64,000 nucleotides of DNA from Methylobacterium sp. J-026. Its GTDB lineage: Bacteria > Pseudomonadota > Alphaproteobacteria > Rhizobiales > Beijerinckiaceae. The stretch covers positions 50,650 to 114,649 of the forward strand of contig NZ_JAKSYC010000343.1 of the NCBI RefSeq assembly GCF_022829585.1, written 5' to 3'. A model generated the notes under the pieces. That model was not told the origin of the DNA, ran no database searches, and saw only the letters and a program-made list of their open reading frames with translations. Within the stretch, counting starts at the first letter, position 1. Every line of letters begins with the position of its first letter. The position numbers and the translations under genes are program-made. Below, in pieces: positions 61,045 through 64,000 of this stretch.

Positions 61045-62628
61045 GTGATCCTCAGCCGCCCCCTCGCCCGCGCCGCCCTCGGCCTCGCCCTGGCGTTCGC
61101 CGGATCCCCACCGCTCCGGGCCGAGGATGCGCCGCACGGCCATCCCCCCGCGGAGGCCAGGGCGGCCCCCCACGGCCCCGAGGGACGCCGCCTGCCGCCG
61201 GATTCGACGACGAAGCAGAGCATCACACTCCCGGACGGCCGGACCCTGGACTTCACCGCCACCGCGGGCAGCCTGCCCCTCGTCGACGAGGCCGGCAAGC
61301 TCCAGGCCGAGATCGCCTACGTCGCCTATACGGTGGCACCCGAAGCCGGGCGGATGCGCCCCGTGACCTTCGCGGTGAATGGCGGCCCGGGGGCGTCGTC
61401 GGCCTATCTCAACATCGGCGCAATCGGCCCCTGGCGGCTGCCAACGGGGGGCGCCAGCATCAGCCCGTCGCAGCCGGTGACGCTGGCGTCGAACGACGGC
61501 ACGTGGCTCGATTTCACCGATCTCGTCTTCATCGACCCGGTCGGCACCGGCTACAGCCGCGCGGCGGACGGCAATGGTAAGGCCTACTGGTCCGTGGATT
61601 CCGATGCCGCGACCCTGGCGGCGGTGATCGCCCGGTACCTTCGGGTCAATGACCAGATGGCCGGCCCGAAATTCTACGTGGGCGAGAGCTACGGCGGTTT
61701 CCGCGGGCCGCTGATCGCCGAGAAGCTGCAGGAGGAGATCGGCGTCGGCCTGTCCGGGATGGTGCTGCTGTCGCCGGTTCTCGATTTCGGGTGGCTCGAG
61801 GTGCCGCGGGCCAATCCCTGGGGCTACGTGCTCAAGCTGCCCTCCCTCGCCGCCGGCGCCCTGGAGCGGAGCGGCACCGTGCCGACGCCGGCCCTGCTCG
61901 GGGAGTCGGAAGCCTACGCGTCCGGCCCTTATCTCGCCGACCTGCTCAAGGGGCCGGCCGATGCCGGCGCGGTGGCGCGGATGACCGAGAAGGTCGCCCC
62001 CATGGTCGGGCTTGACGCCGCCCTCGTACGCGGGCAGGCCGCACGGCTGTCGACCCGCAGCGTCCAGCGTGAGATCGACCGGGCCGTGGGTCGCGTCGCC
62101 AGCGCCTACGACACCGGGATCACCGGATGGGATCCGAACCCGGACGCGGTGCAGTCGGGCTTCGAGGATCCCCAGCTCACGGCGCTCCAGGCTCCGCTCA
62201 CCAGCGCCATGCTCGATCTCTATGCCCGTACGCTGAAATGGCCCGTGCCGAATATGCGCTACGAGCTCCTGAACAATGCGGTGAACCATGGCTGGAGCTG
62301 GGGTTCGGGGCGGCAGGCGCCGGAGGTTCTTTCAAACCTCAAGGGCGTGCTGGCGCTCGACGGCAAGCTGCGCGTCCTCGTCGCGCACGGCTTCACCGAC
62401 CTCGTGACGCCCTACTTCGCCTCGAAGCTCCTGCTCGCACAGGTGCCGGCCTACGGCGCCGGCCGCCTGAGCCTGTCGGTCTACCCGGGCGGCCACATGT
62501 TCTACACGCGCCCGGATTCCCGCGCGGCGTTCCACCGGGACGTGGAGCGCCTCTACGCAGAGGCCGTCAAGGCGCGCGATGCGGGCCCGGCGGCCATCCC
62601 GACCGAGCGCACGAGGGACGCACCCTGA
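61045..62628 (+). CDS. S10 family serine carboxypeptidase-like protein, periplasmic
   Basis: A 527-residue exported peptidase. The signal peptide covers about residues 1-27 (A-L-G-L-A-L-A-F-A). The alpha/beta hydrolase core has N-G-G-P-G-A-S-S, the oxyanion block, the nucleophile Ser in G-E-S-Y-G-G, the Asp in H-G-F-T-D-L-V-T-P-Y, and the His in G-G-H-M-F-Y. Bacterial S10 members likely trim C-terminal residues from periplasmic peptides. GTG 61045 follows the holC stop after two bases, with AAGAAGG upstream, so the two are coupled in transcription. Confidence 0.87.
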   Translation: MILSRPLARAALGLALAFAGSPPLRAEDAPHGHPPAEARAAPHGPEGRRLPPDSTTKQSITLPDGRTLDFTATAGSLPLVDEAGKLQAEIAYVAYTVAPEAGRMRPVTFAVNGGPGASSAYLNIGAIGPWRLPTGGASISPSQPVTLASNDGTWLDFTDLVFIDPVGTGYSRAADGNGKAYWSVDSDAATLAAVIARYLRVNDQMAGPKFYVGESYGGFRGPLIAEKLQEEIGVGLSGMVLLSPVLDFGWLEVPRANPWGYVLKLPSLAAGALERSGTVPTPALLGESEAYASGPYLADLLKGPADAGAVARMTEKVAPMVGLDAALVRGQAARLSTRSVQREIDRAVGRVASAYDTGITGWDPNPDAVQSGFEDPQLTALQAPLTSAMLDLYARTLKWPVPNMRYELLNNAVNHGWSWGSGRQAPEVLSNLKGVLALDGKLRVLVAHGFTDLVTPYFASKLLLAQVPAYGAGRLSLSVYPGGHMFYTRPDSRAAFHRDVERLYAEAVKARDAGPAAIPTERTRDAP

Positions 62629-62689
62629 CGCCCGGCAGCGGGCGGGTCCGGAGGACGTCGCGTAGATCGCAATGCGTCCGCGAACCGGC

Positions 62690-63703
62690 TCAGCCCCGCG
62701 TGGTCGTCTTCAGGAAGAGAATGTCGATATCCCGCTGCGGGACGTAGTCTTTCACCACCATCTCGAAGGTCGTGGGCCCGGTCTTCCTGACGTTGCTGCC
62801 GCAGAACGAGACCATCGTCGCGGGATCACCCTTGTCCACGATCAACCGGAACGTGCCGATGGGCCCGGCCCAACCATGCCCGGGGGCAACCGCGTAGGAG
62901 AGGGACTCCTCGTAGGCCTGGAAGGACCGGCTGCCGTCAGCACTCGCCCGGCGGTACAGGCTCTGGGCGAGCCGCGCGAAGGCCGGATCCGTGCAGAATC
63001 GGTCCGCATAGCCGGCCATCGCCGCGGGCCCCAGATCCGGGGAGCCGAAGGACAGGCCGGACTGGCTGGCAAGGCTCGGTACGAAGCGTTGACGGACCGC
63101 GAGCTCCCGCCCGGCCGGGAAGGCCTGCCGCCGCCAGAACCGCGACTTCAGCGTCCAGAGCGGGACGTCCGCGAGCGTGCCGTCCGCGTGCTCCTGCCGA
63201 TCGAGGATGCGGGCCTCGATCAAAAGACGGCGCCGGCTCTCCGGGAGGCGGCGCAGGGCGACAGCCGTCGCATCGACGGTCGGCACCAGCGGGATCCCGA
63301 GGCCCGCGAGTTCGCCGGTGATCTCGACCGGCCGGCCGTCCCGCGTCAGGAAGGCGTGCTGCTCGACCTGCCACGGGACGGATTGGTCATCGACCGCGGC
63401 GTCGAACCCGAGGACGTTGTCGTGCGCCGGATCGGGGATCGCCACGGCCATCCCGGGACCACCGACGATGTCGGGAATCGGAAACGCAAGGGTCGCCTCG
63501 ATATCGGCCCCGGTCGCATTGCGGAACCGGTAATCGGCCTGCACGGCCGTCTCGGACAGGGTCAGGTCCTCCGCCACGAGGGTGATCGGGCCGGTCGTCT
63601 CCAGGACGAGCCCGCCCGCCTTGAGCGCGGCAACGGTGTCCTCGGCCCGGCCGGGCAAGGACGCCGCCATGAGGAGGGCGAGGGCCAGCGACGGGGTTTT
63701 CAT
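62690..63703 (-). CDS. DUF4424 family secreted protein
   Basis: A 337-residue exported protein with signal peptide residues 1-20 (ending L-P-G-R-A-E). The mature part is beta-rich: an opening A-A-L-K-A-G-G-L-V-L-E, then A-D-Y-R-F-R-N-A-T-G-A-D and F-P-I-P-D-I, followed by a long central domain and F-R-L-I-V-D-K-G-D-P near the end. This matches DUF4424, a family with no known function and common in proteobacteria. ATG 63703 is used. It stands alone, converging with the S10 peptidase gene. Confidence 0.75.
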   Translation of the reverse strand: MKTPSLALALLMAASLPGRAEDTVAALKAGGLVLETTGPITLVAEDLTLSETAVQADYRFRNATGADIEATLAFPIPDIVGGPGMAVAIPDPAHDNVLGFDAAVDDQSVPWQVEQHAFLTRDGRPVEITGELAGLGIPLVPTVDATAVALRRLPESRRRLLIEARILDRQEHADGTLADVPLWTLKSRFWRRQAFPAGRELAVRQRFVPSLASQSGLSFGSPDLGPAAMAGYADRFCTDPAFARLAQSLYRRASADGSRSFQAYEESLSYAVAPGHGWAGPIGTFRLIVDKGDPATMVSFCGSNVRKTGPTTFEMVVKDYVPQRDIDILFLKTTTRG

Positions 63704-63833
63704 CACGATCACGCTCAAGGGTCTCGAGAATCCGATGGCTGGCGCGGCCGCTCAGCGCCGTCCCCGGTGATGCGGACAGGATTCCGTCGCGCCTCCGTTG
63801 TGCGAGAGCTGTCATGCGTCTACAACGATCGCG

Positions 63834-64000
63834 TGACGGTGCCCCGGCGACGGGGTGAAAAGGGAATGCGGTGAGGGGCGCGAGCCTCGAATCCGCGGCT
63901 GCCCCCGCAACTGTGAGCGGTGAGCGTCTGCCAGAGGGCCACCGGAGCGATCCGGGAAGGCGGTAGGCGCGTCGACCCGCGAGCCAGGAGACCTGCCGTC
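63834..64000 (+). promoter_or_regulatory. Cobalamin (AdoCbl) riboswitch
   Basis: The B12-box region GCCAGGAGACCTGCC at the right edge, the preceding GCGGCTGCCCCCGCAACTGTGA block with ATCCGCGGCTG, and the upstream GGTGAAAAGGGAATGCGG together give the cobalamin riboswitch consensus in the correct order. The 5' end is estimated. The controlled gene lies beyond the right edge; B12 uptake (BtuB), cobalt transport or cobalamin synthesis are the usual targets. Confidence 0.9.

Overview
This is a GC-rich (roughly 70%) chromosomal window from a Hyphomicrobiales-type alphaproteobacterium, most likely Methylobacterium or Methylorubrum. The basis is gene content: a ChvG/ChvI pair followed by a short-form HPr kinase and a mannose-type EIIA, a rhizobial-style very-long-chain fatty acid (VLCFA) lipid A set (ketosynthase, adh2XL-like, lpxXL-like), a PQQ-type sugar dehydrogenase with a c-type cytochrome, SelB, and a ppiD-trpEGDC-moaC-moeA run. 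Coding density is high. No rRNA, tRNA, insertion sequence, prophage or CRISPR array was seen. Many long open frames are antisense GC shadows and are left out.

Layout. 0.2-4.7 kb: DUF1624 membrane protein, elongation factor P, its beta-lysylation enzymes EpmA and EpmB, and a GST. 4.8-8.9 kb: a sugar-acid catabolic cluster (Ldh2-type dehydrogenase, MFS transporter, UxaA-type dehydratase). 9-16.4 kb: envelope region with a VLCFA lipid A run split by an SH3-domain protein and a PemK/MazF toxin pair. 16.5-25.7 kb: M20 amidohydrolase, TerB-like protein, CYTH-CHAD protein, SelB, and a two-gene remnant of the nitrogen-starvation MSMEG_0565/0570 cluster. 25.8-31.3 kb: hslV and hslU, separated by a chemoreceptor and a SulP transporter. 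31.3-33.3 kb: a Fic protein with a striking triple repeat over its start, and an EamA exporter. 33.4-37 kb: the PTS/ChvGI regulatory cluster. 37-44.7 kb: HugZ-like protein, LepA, cytochrome c, PQQ sugar dehydrogenase, a FAD protein and a decayed epimerase. 44.7-47.9 kb: two membrane glycosyltransferase-like proteins. 47.9-55.7 kb: the trp/moa operon. 55.9-64 kb: TpiA, PPK2, SecG, CTP synthase, HolC, S10 peptidase, a DUF4424 protein and, at the right edge, a cobalamin riboswitch whose target lies outside the window.

How the genes work together. EF-P with EpmA and EpmB relieves polyproline stalling. ChvI/ChvG with HprK and EIIA-Man couple envelope and carbon/nitrogen sensing. HslUV degrades misfolded proteins. 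PPK2 and the CYTH-CHAD protein both point to polyphosphate metabolism. Translation-factor genes (efp, selB, lepA) recur across the window. The observations most worth following are the alternating 12-mers at the fic start, the interrupted VLCFA cluster, the orphan MSMEG_0565/0570 pair and the epimerase with a lost catalytic tyrosine.
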